Assembly (NCBI RefSeq): GCF_011046535.1
Contig: NZ_CP049257.1
Coordinates: 744,001-808,000, forward strand
Length of the DNA: 64,000 bases
Direction of reading: 5' to 3'
Origin: Nocardioides anomalus
GTDB taxonomy: Bacteria; Actinomycetota; Actinomycetes; Propionibacteriales; Nocardioidaceae
The position numbers and the translations under genes were made by a program. The notes beneath the pieces were generated by a model that was not told where the DNA came from, searched no databases, and was given only the letters and a program-made list of their open reading frames with translations. Positions 44,000 to 53,585 of the stretch are shown in pieces (positions within the stretch are counted from its first letter, which is position 1; every line of letters begins with the position of its first letter).

Positions 44000-44253
44000 A
44001 GACCCTCGGTGCGGGTGGTGGTGTCGTCGTCGTCGTCCCCGGCGAAGCCGAGGTGGAGCAGGATGCCGGCCACCGGCACCTTCTTCCTGTGCCCGTACGC
44101 CAGGACGGGGAACGGGAACTCGCCCCGGTTGATGAGGTCATACGCATGGGACCTGGAGATCCCAAGGATCGCGGCAGCCGTCCGGACGTCCGTGACCACG
44201 CCGAGGTTCTCGATGTCGCACCGTGTCCAGGTGCGGCTCAGTGGAGGTGCCAT
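43996..44253 (-). CDS. AlpA-like / excisionase-type HTH protein
   Basis: 85 aa. VTDVRTAAAILGISRSHAYD then LINRGEFPFPVLAYGHRKKV is the classic helix-turn-helix plus wing of excisionase/AlpA (HTH_17) proteins. An acidic tail GDDDDDTTTR follows. It is divergent from the XRE-integrase operon with a palindrome between them, so it is likely the recombination directionality factor or an activator of excision. Confidence 0.8.
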   Translation of the reverse strand: MAPPLSRTWTRCDIENLGVVTDVRTAAAILGISRSHAYDLINRGEFPFPVLAYGHRKKVPVAGILLHLGFAGDDDDDTTTRTEGL

Positions 44254-44276
44254 CGCTCGTCCCTTCTGTTTTAGAG

Positions 44277-44293
44277 CAGAACACCATGTTCTG
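44277..44293. promoter_or_regulatory. Operator palindrome of the element switch
   Basis: CAGAACA CCA TGTTCTG: perfect 7-bp arms with a 3-base centre in the 75-base divergent gap. Further CTGTT half-sites lie on both sides. It is the only strong dyad between the XRE-integrase and AlpA-replication promoters, so it is the likely XRE binding site. Confidence 0.65.
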
Positions 44294-44328
44294 TTGAGAT
44301 GTTGAGTCTAGACATGTAGCGTCAAGCC

Positions 44329-45017
44329 ATGGCCAAGCTCAGGTGGTTCAGCCCATGGAGCGAACCGACGACGCACAAGCGCGCCGACCTCGCCGTGCCG
44401 CCTGTGAACGTGCGTCAGGTCGTCGCGTACAACCTCAAGCTGGGTCGTACCGGGAGGGAGATGAGTCAGAAGGACTTGGCGGGCGAACTGCGCCGGCTCA
44501 CGGGCAAGAAGTGGACCGTCGCCGCGGTCAGCGCCGCTGAGCAAGGGTGGGCCGCCAGAAGTCCCCGCCTGCGCAGCTTCGACGTCACCGACGTCATTGC
44601 CTTCAGCCTGGCACTGCGGCTGCCGCTGTCATGGTTCTTCCTGCCGCCAACGGCTACGCCCCAGAACGAGGAGGTGGACATCGACGCCCCGTGGATCCAC
44701 CTCGGGCGTCCCGACGAGGAGGTAGACGAGGTCCAGCTGATGACCCCCAGGTTCCTCGCCTGGCTTGCCTTCAACCACGACGCCGTCGGAGATGACCCGC
44801 TGATCGAGGACCGACTCAGCACCCTGCCCGACGAGGGTCGTGACCCTGCGCCGAAGCTGCCCTCGATCAAGGCGGGCTGGGAGCGTTTCACCACCGGGGT
44901 CGACTCGTTTGAGGAGGGTCGACTTCACGGCCTTCAAGCCGGTCGCCAAGAAGCCGTCCGTGAGGTCGCTGCGGAGCTACAGCAGATCCTCGACAAGCTC
45001 AAGAAGGGGGTGCCGTC

Positions 45018-45030
<13 letters not shown>
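44329..45030 (+). CDS. XRE-type regulator, probable master repressor of the element
   Basis: 233 aa. Residues 25-90 contain an XRE HTH: VRQVVAYNLKLGRTGREMSQ, KDLAGELRRLTGKKWTVAAV, LPLSWFFLPP. A variable middle domain (EVDIDAPWIHLGRPDEEVDE) and a helical tail (QEAVREVAAELQQILDKLKK) follow, perhaps for dimerisation or anti-repressor contact. Its 3' end overlaps the integrase start, so the repressor and integrase are one transcript, divergent from the AlpA-like and replication-like genes. This matches an Stl-like switch in phage-inducible islands. Confidence 0.75.
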
Positions 45031-46391
<1,361 letters not shown>

Positions 46392-46509
46392 CCGGTTGCT
46401 GCGAGGAGCAACACTACCAGCGCGTCAGGTGCGGTCGAAATCGGGAACCGTGACCGCGGGCGGGGTCGCGCGTTGACCCGCGGGGACAGCGAGACACCGG
46501 GAGGGCACC

Positions 46510-47814
46510 ATGATCCGAGCCGTACGACGGACCGCCGTGGCGGTCGCCGTGGCACTGGCGTTGGCGCTGCCGACGGCCGCGCCGAGCCAGGCGGCGGTGC
46601 CGCGGCCGCACGAGGACCCCTTCTACGCGTGGAGCGCGTCGGCCCTCCAGGACGTGCCGCGGGGCACCGTGCTGCGGAGCCGGCCGGTGACGGTCGGGGT
46701 GCCGGGTGCGGGCCAGGGCGTGGTGCCGGGTGTGCAGCTGCTCTACCGCACCCAGGACGAGCAGGGCCGCCCGAGCGCGACGGTCACGACGGTGCTCAAC
46801 CCGACGGGGCCGGTCAACGGCGGGCTGGTGGCCTACCTCAGCTTCTACGACGCGCTGGGCGACCAGTGCTCGCCGAGCTACACCCTCCAGGGCGGCGACC
46901 CGGGCGCGAGCAACTCCCAGCTGGCGGTCACCGAGGCGGGCCTGGTGGTCGGCCTGGCCGCGCAGGGATACGCCGTGACCGTGCCGGACTTCGAGGGCAC
47001 CGACCTGCACTGGGTCGCGGGCCACGAGTCGGGCTGGAGCACCCTCGACAGCATCCGTGCGACCGAGAGCTACCTGGGGATGCCGGCCAGCCAGAAGGTC
47101 GGCCTCTTCGGCTACTCCGGCGGCTCGATCGCGGGGGAGTGGGCGGCCGAGCTGGCGCCGTCGTACGCCCCTGAGCTCAACCTGGTCGGCGCGGCGGTCG
47201 GCGGGCTGCCGGTGCACCTGGCGCACAACCTGAAGTACGTCAACGGCAGCGCCTCGTGGTCCGGGGTCATGCCGGCCGTGCTGGTGTCGCTGGCGCGCGC
47301 GTTCGGGATCAAGGTGAACAAGTACGCCAGCCGCTACGGCAAGCAGGTCATGGCCGAGGTGCAGGACCAGTGCATCGGCTCCTTCAACGGCAACTACCCC
47401 GGGCTGAAGGTGCAGCAGCTGGTCAAGAAGAAGTACCACCGCTTCCTCAAGATCCGCCCCATCGCCAAGACCATCAACAAGCTGATCATGGGCAGCACGC
47501 CGGGCACGCCGCAGACGCCGCTGTTCTTCGGCGTCGGTGACCACGACGGCACCGGCGACGACGTGATGATCAAGGGCGACGTGCAGGGCCTGGCCAAGGA
47601 GTACTGCGGCCAGGGCGCGCCCGTGCAGCTGAAGGTCTACCAGGGCGCCGACCACACGACCGCCGGCCTGCAGTTCTTCCCCGAGGCGATGGCCTTCCTC
47701 GGCCAGCGCTTCGCGGGCCTGCCGTTCACCGGCAACTGCGACCAGATCCCGCCGGGCAACTCCCTGGCGCCGCTCAAGCTCAGGAAGAAGAAGCGCCACC
47801 ACCACGCGCACTAG
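46510..47814 (+). CDS. Secreted lipase (LIP family)
   Basis: 434 aa with a signal peptide (MIRAVRRTAVAVAVALALAL, cleavage near SQA-AV). The secretory lipase family (PF03583) pattern is evident: TVLNPTGPVNGGLVAYLSFY, YAVTVPDFEGTDLHWVAG, nucleophile VGLFGYSGGSIAGEW, and late DHDGTGDDV and GADHTTAG for the Asp and His. The C-terminal tail is very basic (LKLRKKKRHHHAH), perhaps for wall binding. First chromosomal gene after the element. Confidence 0.87.
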   Translation: MIRAVRRTAVAVAVALALALPTAAPSQAAVPRPHEDPFYAWSASALQDVPRGTVLRSRPVTVGVPGAGQGVVPGVQLLYRTQDEQGRPSATVTTVLNPTGPVNGGLVAYLSFYDALGDQCSPSYTLQGGDPGASNSQLAVTEAGLVVGLAAQGYAVTVPDFEGTDLHWVAGHESGWSTLDSIRATESYLGMPASQKVGLFGYSGGSIAGEWAAELAPSYAPELNLVGAAVGGLPVHLAHNLKYVNGSASWSGVMPAVLVSLARAFGIKVNKYASRYGKQVMAEVQDQCIGSFNGNYPGLKVQQLVKKKYHRFLKIRPIAKTINKLIMGSTPGTPQTPLFFGVGDHDGTGDDVMIKGDVQGLAKEYCGQGAPVQLKVYQGADHTTAGLQFFPEAMAFLGQRFAGLPFTGNCDQIPPGNSLAPLKLRKKKRHHHAH

Positions 47815-47823
47815 GTTCGCGGG

Positions 47824-49839
47824 GTGGCCGAGCTCTTCGAGGACGCCTACGGCGTCCCGCACGTCCGCGCGAGCGACGTGCGGGACCTCGCCCGCGGTCA
47901 GGGGTACGCCGCGGCGCGGGACCGCGCCTGGCAGCTCGAGCACCAGCGCCGCCGGGCGACCGGGACGGCCGCGGCCGTGCTCGGCGCCGCGCAGCTGCCG
48001 TGGGACACCTGGGCCCGCCGCACCCGGATCGTCGACACCGCCCAGCGGGCGCTGGCCGGCTGCGACGCCGAGACCCAGGCCTTCGTGGCCGCCTTCGTCG
48101 ACGGCGTCAACGCCGGGCTGCACGACGACGCCCCCGAGCTCGAGCGGCTCGCGATCGCACCCGAGCCGTGGGAGCCGTGGACGCCGCTCGCCGTCTTCCA
48201 CGCCCAGCACCTGCTCTTCGCCAGCACCCCGGCCAAGCTCTGGCACCAGCGCGCCCGCGAGGTCCTGGGCGCCGAGGAGGCGCTGCTGTCGCGCGACCCG
48301 GCGTACGTCCCCGGCAGCAACGCCTGGGCCGTCGGCGGCGCGCGCACCCGCAGCGGCCGGCCGCTCATCGGCGGCGACCCGCACCGGGTCTTCGAGTCGC
48401 CCGGCGTCTACAGCCAGGTGCGGCTGGCGGTGACCGGTGTCGACGCGCTCGACGTGGTCGGCTTCACCTTCCCCGGCGTCCCGGGCGTCCAGCACTTCGC
48501 GCACGCCGGAGAGGTGGCGTGGGCCATCACCAACGCGGTGGCCGACTACCAGGACCTGTACGACGAGTCGCTGGACGACGTCGTCGACGGCCACGAGGAG
48601 GTCGTCGAGGTGCGCGGCGCCGACCCGGTGGCCGTCGAGGTCTGGGCCACCGAGCGCGGACCGCTGTTCGAGGTCGACCGGGACGCCGGCCGCGGGACCG
48701 CCCTGCGCGACGCGGCCACCGTGCTCGGCGACCTCGGCTTCGACGCCCTGCTCCCGCTGCTGCGCAGCCGGACCGTCGACGACGTCGACCGCGCGCTGGA
48801 CGCCTGGGTGGCGCCGGTCAACAACGTGGTCATCGCCGACCGCGACCAGGTCCGCTTCCGCTACGCCGGGCGGGTCCCGGTGCGGGCCGAGGCCAACCGC
48901 CGCGGCATCGCCGCGGGCCGCGGCGCCGACACCTGGAGCGGCTGGGTCGAGCTGCCGCGCCACGACGTCCCGGCCGACGGCCAGGTCGTCACCGCCAACG
49001 AGCGGCGGGGGAGCGAGAGCGACCTGCTCGGCACCGAGTTCGCCCCGCCGCACCGCGCCGACCGCATCGACGCGCTGCTGCGCGACCGCGACGACCTCAC
49101 CGTCGCCGACCTCGCGGCGATCCACGGCGACTGCGCGGCCCTCACCGCGGTCCCCCTGCGCGACGCACTGCGCGGGGTCGAGGCCACCGGAGCGGGCGAG
49201 GAGGTCCGTCAGCGGATCCTGGCCTGGGACGGCGTGATGGCCGCCGACTCCGAGGGCGCCGCGGCGTTCGCGGCCTGGCGCGCCGCGCTCACACACCGGA
49301 TCTGCGCGGCCGACGCGCTGCGGCCGCTGCTCGACGACACCGTGCGCGGCCCGCTGTTCGCGGCGTACCTCTCGCTGCCGGCCAGCGTCGGCCTGGCCCT
49401 CGAGCCGCTGGTCGGCGCGGGCACCGCCTTCGGGGTCGACGTCCGACGCCTGGCCGTCGAGGCCCTGGCCGACGCCGCGGACCACCCGGCCGCGTGGGGC
49501 GCCACGCACGTGTTCGCGCCCACGCACGCCTTCGACGTGGCCGACCCCGACCTGGAGCCCCCGGTCGTGCCGGCCACCCCGGTCAGCGGCGACACCGACA
49601 CCGTGCGCTGCACCGGGTGGCTGCCCGGCGTGACCGACGAGGCCTACCGCGGGTCGGTGGCGCGCTACGTGTGGGACCTGGGCGACCGCGCCCGGAGCGG
49701 CTGGGTCGTCCCGATGGGCGCCTCCGGCGACCCGCGCTCACCGCACCACCTCGACCAGCACGAGGCGTGGGCCGAGGCCCGCCTGCTGCCGATCGAGCTG
49801 GACTGGGAGCGGCTCACCCCCCGTCCGGGCGGGCGCTAG
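47824..49839 (+). CDS. Penicillin acylase family Ntn-hydrolase
   Basis: 671 aa from a GTG. Precursors of this family self-cleave before a Ser that becomes the beta-subunit nucleophile; here it is Ser at about 165 in AYVPGSNAWAVGGARTRSGR, with GGDPHR following. The alpha part opens ELFEDAYGVPHVRASDVRDL, and ITNAVADYQDLY and the Asn in the VAPVNNVVIADRDQVRFRYA region complete the active site. No signal peptide is seen, so it may be cytoplasmic. Natural substrates could be acyl-homoserine lactones or other amides. Confidence 0.85.
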   Translation: MAELFEDAYGVPHVRASDVRDLARGQGYAAARDRAWQLEHQRRRATGTAAAVLGAAQLPWDTWARRTRIVDTAQRALAGCDAETQAFVAAFVDGVNAGLHDDAPELERLAIAPEPWEPWTPLAVFHAQHLLFASTPAKLWHQRAREVLGAEEALLSRDPAYVPGSNAWAVGGARTRSGRPLIGGDPHRVFESPGVYSQVRLAVTGVDALDVVGFTFPGVPGVQHFAHAGEVAWAITNAVADYQDLYDESLDDVVDGHEEVVEVRGADPVAVEVWATERGPLFEVDRDAGRGTALRDAATVLGDLGFDALLPLLRSRTVDDVDRALDAWVAPVNNVVIADRDQVRFRYAGRVPVRAEANRRGIAAGRGADTWSGWVELPRHDVPADGQVVTANERRGSESDLLGTEFAPPHRADRIDALLRDRDDLTVADLAAIHGDCAALTAVPLRDALRGVEATGAGEEVRQRILAWDGVMAADSEGAAAFAAWRAALTHRICAADALRPLLDDTVRGPLFAAYLSLPASVGLALEPLVGAGTAFGVDVRRLAVEALADAADHPAAWGATHVFAPTHAFDVADPDLEPPVVPATPVSGDTDTVRCTGWLPGVTDEAYRGSVARYVWDLGDRARSGWVVPMGASGDPRSPHHLDQHEAWAEARLLPIELDWERLTPRPGGR

Positions 49840-50710
49840 GGACGGCCTTCTCGAACCACGCCTGGGCGAAGGGGTTGTCGTTGTAGCGCTCGGTGCGGCG
49901 GTAACCCGCCCGCTCGTACATCGCGATGGCCTCGGTCAGCGTCCCGTTCGTGTCCAGGCGCACGGTGTGGTGGCCGAGGTCGACCGCGACCTGCTCGAGG
50001 TGGCGCAGCAGCCGGGCGCCCAGGCCCGCGCCGCGCCAGTCGGGGTGCACCCACATCCGCTTGACCTCGCCGACGCCGGGCTCCAGCGCCTGGACCCCGC
50101 CGCACGCCACCGGCTCGCCGTCGCTGGTCGCCACCACGAAGACCCCGGCCCCCGGCGCCATGGCCCGCTCGTCGTCGGGCTGCCCGGGGTCGAAGCCGAA
50201 GCGCTCGCGCAGCTCCTCGAAGTACGCCGACACCGCGGCCCGCGCCTCGGGTGCGGCCGGGTGCACGGTCCGCAGGTCGACCGTCGCGGCCCGGACCAGG
50301 AGGTCCGCCGTGGCCAGCGCGGCCACCAGCCGCTCCTGCTGCCGCGGGGTCAGGGGCGCGACCAGGCGCGCGGCCAGCTCCTCGGAGCGGTCGTCGAGCC
50401 GGCGCAGGAAACCGCGGCCCTTGCGGGTCAGGGTCACCGTGCGGCGCCGCCGGTCCGCGGGGTCCGGTGCCACCGTGACCAGCTCGGCCTCCTTCAGGCG
50501 CCGCAGCAGCCGGGCCAGGTGCCCCGAGTCCAGCCCCAGCCGGGCGCGCAGCCCCCGCACGGTCGCGCCGGCCTCGCCGACCGCGCCGACCTCGAAGGCC
50601 AGGCGCGCGGCGCCCAGCGGCAGCCCCAGCCCGAGGAAGGACTCCTCCAGGACCCCGATCCGCTGCGTGTAGGTCCGGTTGAACCGGCGCAGCACCGCCG
50701 TCGTGCTCAT
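49814..50710 (-). CDS. MarR-type HTH / GNAT acetyltransferase fusion
   Basis: 298 aa. Residues 1-140 are a MarR winged helix (TVRGLRARLGLDSGHLARLL, DPADRRRRTVTLTRKGRGFL), and residues 150-290 a GNAT domain with MWVHPDWRGAGLGARLLRHL as the acetyl-CoA loop and YERAGYRRTERYND. Such fusions are common in actinobacteria; the regulator arm may sense a metabolite that the enzyme arm acetylates. Its 3' end overlaps the acylase by 26 bases. An 18-bp palindrome lies just upstream of its start. Confidence 0.87.
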   Translation of the reverse strand: MSTTAVLRRFNRTYTQRIGVLEESFLGLGLPLGAARLAFEVGAVGEAGATVRGLRARLGLDSGHLARLLRRLKEAELVTVAPDPADRRRRTVTLTRKGRGFLRRLDDRSEELAARLVAPLTPRQQERLVAALATADLLVRAATVDLRTVHPAAPEARAAVSAYFEELRERFGFDPGQPDDERAMAPGAGVFVVATSDGEPVACGGVQALEPGVGEVKRMWVHPDWRGAGLGARLLRHLEQVAVDLGHHTVRLDTNGTLTEAIAMYERAGYRRTERYNDNPFAQAWFEKAVPSARPDGG

Positions 50711-50711
50711 C

Positions 50712-50729
50712 CTCTGACTCTAGTCAGAG
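50712..50729. promoter_or_regulatory. MarR-type operator palindrome
   Basis: CTCTGACT ct AGTCAGAG, perfect 8-bp arms, starting 2 bases upstream of the ATG of the MarR-GNAT gene. Its placement over the start implies autorepression, and possibly a leaderless or very short leader transcript. Confidence 0.6.
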
Positions 50730-50814
50730 ATCTGGGCGGCTGGCGAGCGCCGTCGCCGGCGCACGACGAACAAGACCCCGTTTGCGACGCACTGTCGCGG
50801 GCAACTGGTGGCCC

Positions 50815-50955
50815 ATGACCGACACCGCCCCGCGGACGCCGCACGGCCCCACGCCCCCGGCGCTGCCCTCCATCACCGGCTCGGCCCTGCTGGAGTCGCG
50901 ACTCCTGCTGGCCGCGGTGCGGCAGACGCTGGCCGCCTGGCTCGTCCGCGGCTGA
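50815..50955 (+). CDS. 46-aa protein of unknown function
   Basis: It starts MTDTAPRTPHGPTPPALPSI and ends in one amphipathic helix (LLESRLLLAAVRQTLAAWLV). Third codon positions are GC-rich as in real genes here. Pro-rich start, no signal. Divergent from the MarR-GNAT gene. No family recognised. Confidence 0.45.
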   Translation: MTDTAPRTPHGPTPPALPSITGSALLESRLLLAAVRQTLAAWLVRG

Positions 50956-50999
50956 CGCTCCGGTCCGGCCGGCGCCCCGGCTGCGCCTAGGCTCGGTCC

Positions 51000-51294
51000 G
51001 TGACGGAGTACCAGGTGACCACCTGGCGCGAGCTCCCCCTCGATGGTGGCGGCGCGCGCGGGTGACGAGACGGTCAAGGCGGAGCTCGCTCCGCGGTTCC
51101 AGGAGGCCATCGACGAGGCCGCGATGCGCCTCGGCGACACGGGCGCCGACGACTACCTCGCGGGATGGCAGCGCACCGCGTGGACCGGCGCGGACGGCAG
51201 CCCGGCCGAGGTCCTCGACCGGGTGAGCGCCGAGCTCGACGCGGCGTGGCCCAGCGACCGGATCGCCGATTACCTCGACGGGCTCGGCTCGTGA
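51000..51294 (+). pseudogene. Virulence-factor-like small protein, split by a 1-base insertion
   Basis: It starts at a GTG, reading VTEYQVTTWRELP, then hits a run of five C (51035-51039) after which the frame ends at a stop. With four C it continues SMVAARAGDETVKAELAPRF and DEAAMRLGDTGADDYLAGWQ to 51294, about 98 aa. This matches the small virulence-factor family (PF13769) that often sits before a homocysteine methyltransferase, as here (GTGA overlap). One base decides between an intact and a null gene. Confidence 0.8.
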
Positions 51295-52175
51295 ACCGGC
51301 TCGCGGCGCTGCTGGGCAGTGGCCGGCCGGTCCTCTTCGACGGCGGCATGGGCACGCTGCTGCAGGACAGCGGGCTCGAGGACGGCGCCCCCGGCGAGCT
51401 GTGGAACCTGGAGAACCAGGACGCGGTCCGCGCGGCCCACGCGGCGTACGCCGAGTCGGGCGCGCAGATCCTCACCACCAACACCTTCGGCGGCACCCGC
51501 CCGCGCCTGGACATGCACGGTCTCGGGGACCGGCTGGCCGAGGTCAACCGCAACGCCGCGCGCATCGCCCGCTCGGTGGCCGACGAGCACGGCCTGCTCG
51601 TGGCCGGCGACCTCGGGCCCACCGGCGAGCTGCTCGCTCCGCTGGGCGCGATGACGCCCGAGGAAGCGCAGGCCCTCTTCGCCGAGCAGCTCGCGGCCCT
51701 GGTCGAGGGCGGCATCGACCTGGTGCTCGTGGAGACGCTCAGCGACCTCGGCGAGGCCGACGCGGCGCTGGCCGCCGCCCGCGCCGTCGCCCCCGACCTG
51801 CCCGTCGTGGTGACCATGAGCTTCGACACCAACCTGCGCACCATGATGGGCGTCCGCCCGGCCGACGCGGTGGCCCACCTGGCCGCCGCCGGCGCCGACG
51901 CGGTCGGCGCCAACTGTGGCCGCGGTCCCTCCGAGATGGAGGTCATCGCCGGTGAGATGGCCGGCGCCCGCACCGGCGACCTGCTGCTCGTCGCGCAGTC
52001 CAACGCCGGTCTGCCGCAGGTCGTCGGCGACCACTTCGAGTACGACGCCACCCCGGACGACCTCGCCGCCCACGCGGCGCGGCTGGCCGAGCTGGGCATC
52101 GACCTGGTCGGCGGCTGCTGTGGCTCCACGCCCGCGCACATCGCGGCCATCGGCGCCACGCTCACGCCGGCCTGA
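51291..52175 (+). CDS. Homocysteine S-methyltransferase family protein
   Basis: 294 aa from a GTG overlapping the upstream stop. VLFDGGMGTLLQDSG opens the barrel, and zinc ligands are the Cys in VGANCGRGPSE and the pair in VGGCCGSTPAH, the hallmark of MmuM/MetH-type homocysteine methyltransferases. It would methylate homocysteine to methionine, with a corrinoid or betaine/SMM-type donor. Coupling to the virulence-factor gene points to a two-gene methyl-transfer unit. Confidence 0.85.
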   Translation: MNRLAALLGSGRPVLFDGGMGTLLQDSGLEDGAPGELWNLENQDAVRAAHAAYAESGAQILTTNTFGGTRPRLDMHGLGDRLAEVNRNAARIARSVADEHGLLVAGDLGPTGELLAPLGAMTPEEAQALFAEQLAALVEGGIDLVLVETLSDLGEADAALAAARAVAPDLPVVVTMSFDTNLRTMMGVRPADAVAHLAAAGADAVGANCGRGPSEMEVIAGEMAGARTGDLLLVAQSNAGLPQVVGDHFEYDATPDDLAAHAARLAELGIDLVGGCCGSTPAHIAAIGATLTPA

Positions 52176-52210
52176 GGGCCACCTCGGCCGGAGCGGCGGA
52201 GAAGACGACC

Positions 52211-52241
52211 GAGCCCCGGACGGCGGTGCCGTCCGGGGCTC
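52211..52241. terminator. Terminator between methyltransferase and tRNA-His
   Basis: 14-bp perfect stem (GAGCCCCGGACGGC and complement) with a 3-base loop. It serves the plus-strand methyltransferase and probably the minus-strand tRNA-His. Confidence 0.75.
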
Positions 52242-52248
52242 GTCTCCG

Positions 52249-52322
52249 GGTGAGTGACGGGACTTGAACCCGCGACATCTGCGACCACAACGCAGCGCTC
52301 TACCAGCTGAGCTACACCCACC
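52249..52322 (-). tRNA. tRNA-His (anticodon GTG)
   Basis: Minus-strand cloverleaf: G-1, acceptor GTGGGTG/CACTCAC, D arm GCTC/GAGC, anticodon stem CTGCG/CGCAG with loop TTGTGGT, T arm GCGGG/CCCGT, discriminator C. The extra G-1 opposite C73 is specific to tRNA-His. Confidence 0.93.
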
Positions 52323-52356
52323 ATCGGCCCCGGGAGTGCCGGAGCCAGCGAGAAGT

Positions 52357-53022
52357 CTAGGGGAGGTCTGCGGCGGGCGCGGAATCGCCGCCCTGCGCGG
52401 GCTCCTCGGGCACCGGCAGGCCGGTCAGGGCGCCGCCGTGGCGCTCGGCGATCGCGCGAGCGGTGTCGCTGTCCGGGCCGGGCGGAGCGACGAAGACCGC
52501 GTCGCGGTAGTAGCGCAGCTCCTCGATGCTCTCCTGGATGTCGGCCAGCGCGCGGTGGTTGCCGCGCTTGGTCGGCGCCTGGAAGTACGCGCGGGGGAAC
52601 CAGCGGCGGGCCAGCTCCTTGATGGAGGACACGTCGACGATCCGGTAGTGCAGGAAGCCCTCGAGCGCCGGCATGTCGCGGCTCAGGAACGCCCGGTCGG
52701 TGGCCACGGTGTTGCCGGCCAGCGGGGGGCGGCTGCCGTCGGGGCAGTGCTCCTTGACGTAGGCCAGGACCTGGGCCTCGGCGTCGGCCAGGGTGAGGCC
52801 GCCCTCGAGCTCCTCCAGCAGGCCGGAGCGCTCGTGCATGTTCCGGACGAAGTCGCCCATCTGGTCCAGGGCCTCGGCGGGCGGTTTGACGATGAGGTCG
52901 ACGCCGTCGCCGAGCACGTTGAGGTCGAAGTCGGTGACCAGCGCGGCGACCTCGATCAGGGCGTCGGCGCGCAGGTCGAGGCCCGTCATCTCGCAGTCGA
53001 TCCAGACCAGTCGTTCCTTCAC
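52357..53022 (-). CDS. orn: Oligoribonuclease
   Basis: 221 aa from the GTG giving [17 protein letters not shown]; a GTG three codons earlier is possible. DEDDh exonuclease motifs: WIDCEMTGL (Asp, Glu), [14 protein letters not shown] (Asp) and [14 protein letters not shown] (His, Asp). It degrades 2-5-nt RNAs and pGpG. The acidic tail ([12 protein letters not shown]) is an actinobacterial extension. Essential in many actinobacteria. Confidence 0.93.
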   Translation of the reverse strand: MKERLVWIDCEMTGLDLRADALIEVAALVTDFDLNVLGDGVDLIVKPPAEALDQMGDFVRNMHERSGLLEELEGGLTLADAEAQVLAYVKEHCPDGSRPPLAGNTVATDRAFLSRDMPALEGFLHYRIVDVSSIKELARRWFPRAYFQAPTKRGNHRALADIQESIEELRYYRDAVFVAPPGPDSDTARAIAERHGGALTGLPVPEEPAQGGDSAPAADLP

Positions 53023-53083
53023 CCTGCCCACCCTAGTTCCCGTCTCTCAGCGCCGGTTCAGGACCGCTGCCTACCCTGAGGTC

Positions 53084-53581
53084 GTGAAGGAGTGGGCCGG
53101 CACCCTGGCGCGCCTGGTCACCGGGATCGTCTGGATCGTGGCCGGCGGGCTCAAGCTGGCCGACCCGTACGCGAGCGTCGAGGCGGTCCGCGCCTACGAC
53201 CTGCTGCCCGAGTCGCTGGTGCCGACGGTGGGCCACCTGCTGCCGGTGGTGGAGGTGGTCCTCGGCGCCCTGCTGGTGCTCGGGCTGCTGACCCGCGGCG
53301 CGGCCGTGGTCTCCGCGCTGCTGCTGGCGGCGTTCATCGTGGGCATCGCCTCGGTGTGGGCACGCGGGCTCTCCATCGAGTGCGGCTGCTTCGGCGGCGG
53401 CGGGGCCAAGGAGGGCGCCGACTCGGCGTACCCCTGGGAGATCGCGCGCGACAGCGGCCTGCTCGTCCTGTCCCTGTTCCTGGTGTGGCTGCGCCGCTCG
53501 CGCCTGGCCCTCGATGCCCTCCTCTTCCCCACCCACGACACCGACGTGCACGACGACGACCTCGAGACCGCAGGAGCCTGA
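53084..53581 (+). CDS. MauE/DoxX-family membrane protein
   Basis: 165 aa from a GTG. Four membrane helices, beginning LARLVTGIVWIVAGGLKLAD, and the redox pair ECGCFGGG near residue 105, typical of MauE-type proteins that support disulfide formation in exported proteins. It is 4 bases ahead of the DsbA-like gene, so the two probably form an electron relay for disulfide exchange. Confidence 0.82.
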   Translation: MKEWAGTLARLVTGIVWIVAGGLKLADPYASVEAVRAYDLLPESLVPTVGHLLPVVEVVLGALLVLGLLTRGAAVVSALLLAAFIVGIASVWARGLSIECGCFGGGGAKEGADSAYPWEIARDSGLLVLSLFLVWLRRSRLALDALLFPTHDTDVHDDDLETAGA

Positions 53582-53585
53582 GACG

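Noticed and set aside
46414-49527. A 1037-codon open frame on the minus strand opposite the lipase and acylase
   Set aside because: It is low-complexity Arg/Gly/Val/Glu sequence, the shadow expected in GC-rich DNA. The plus-strand genes have full catalytic motifs and normal codon bias.
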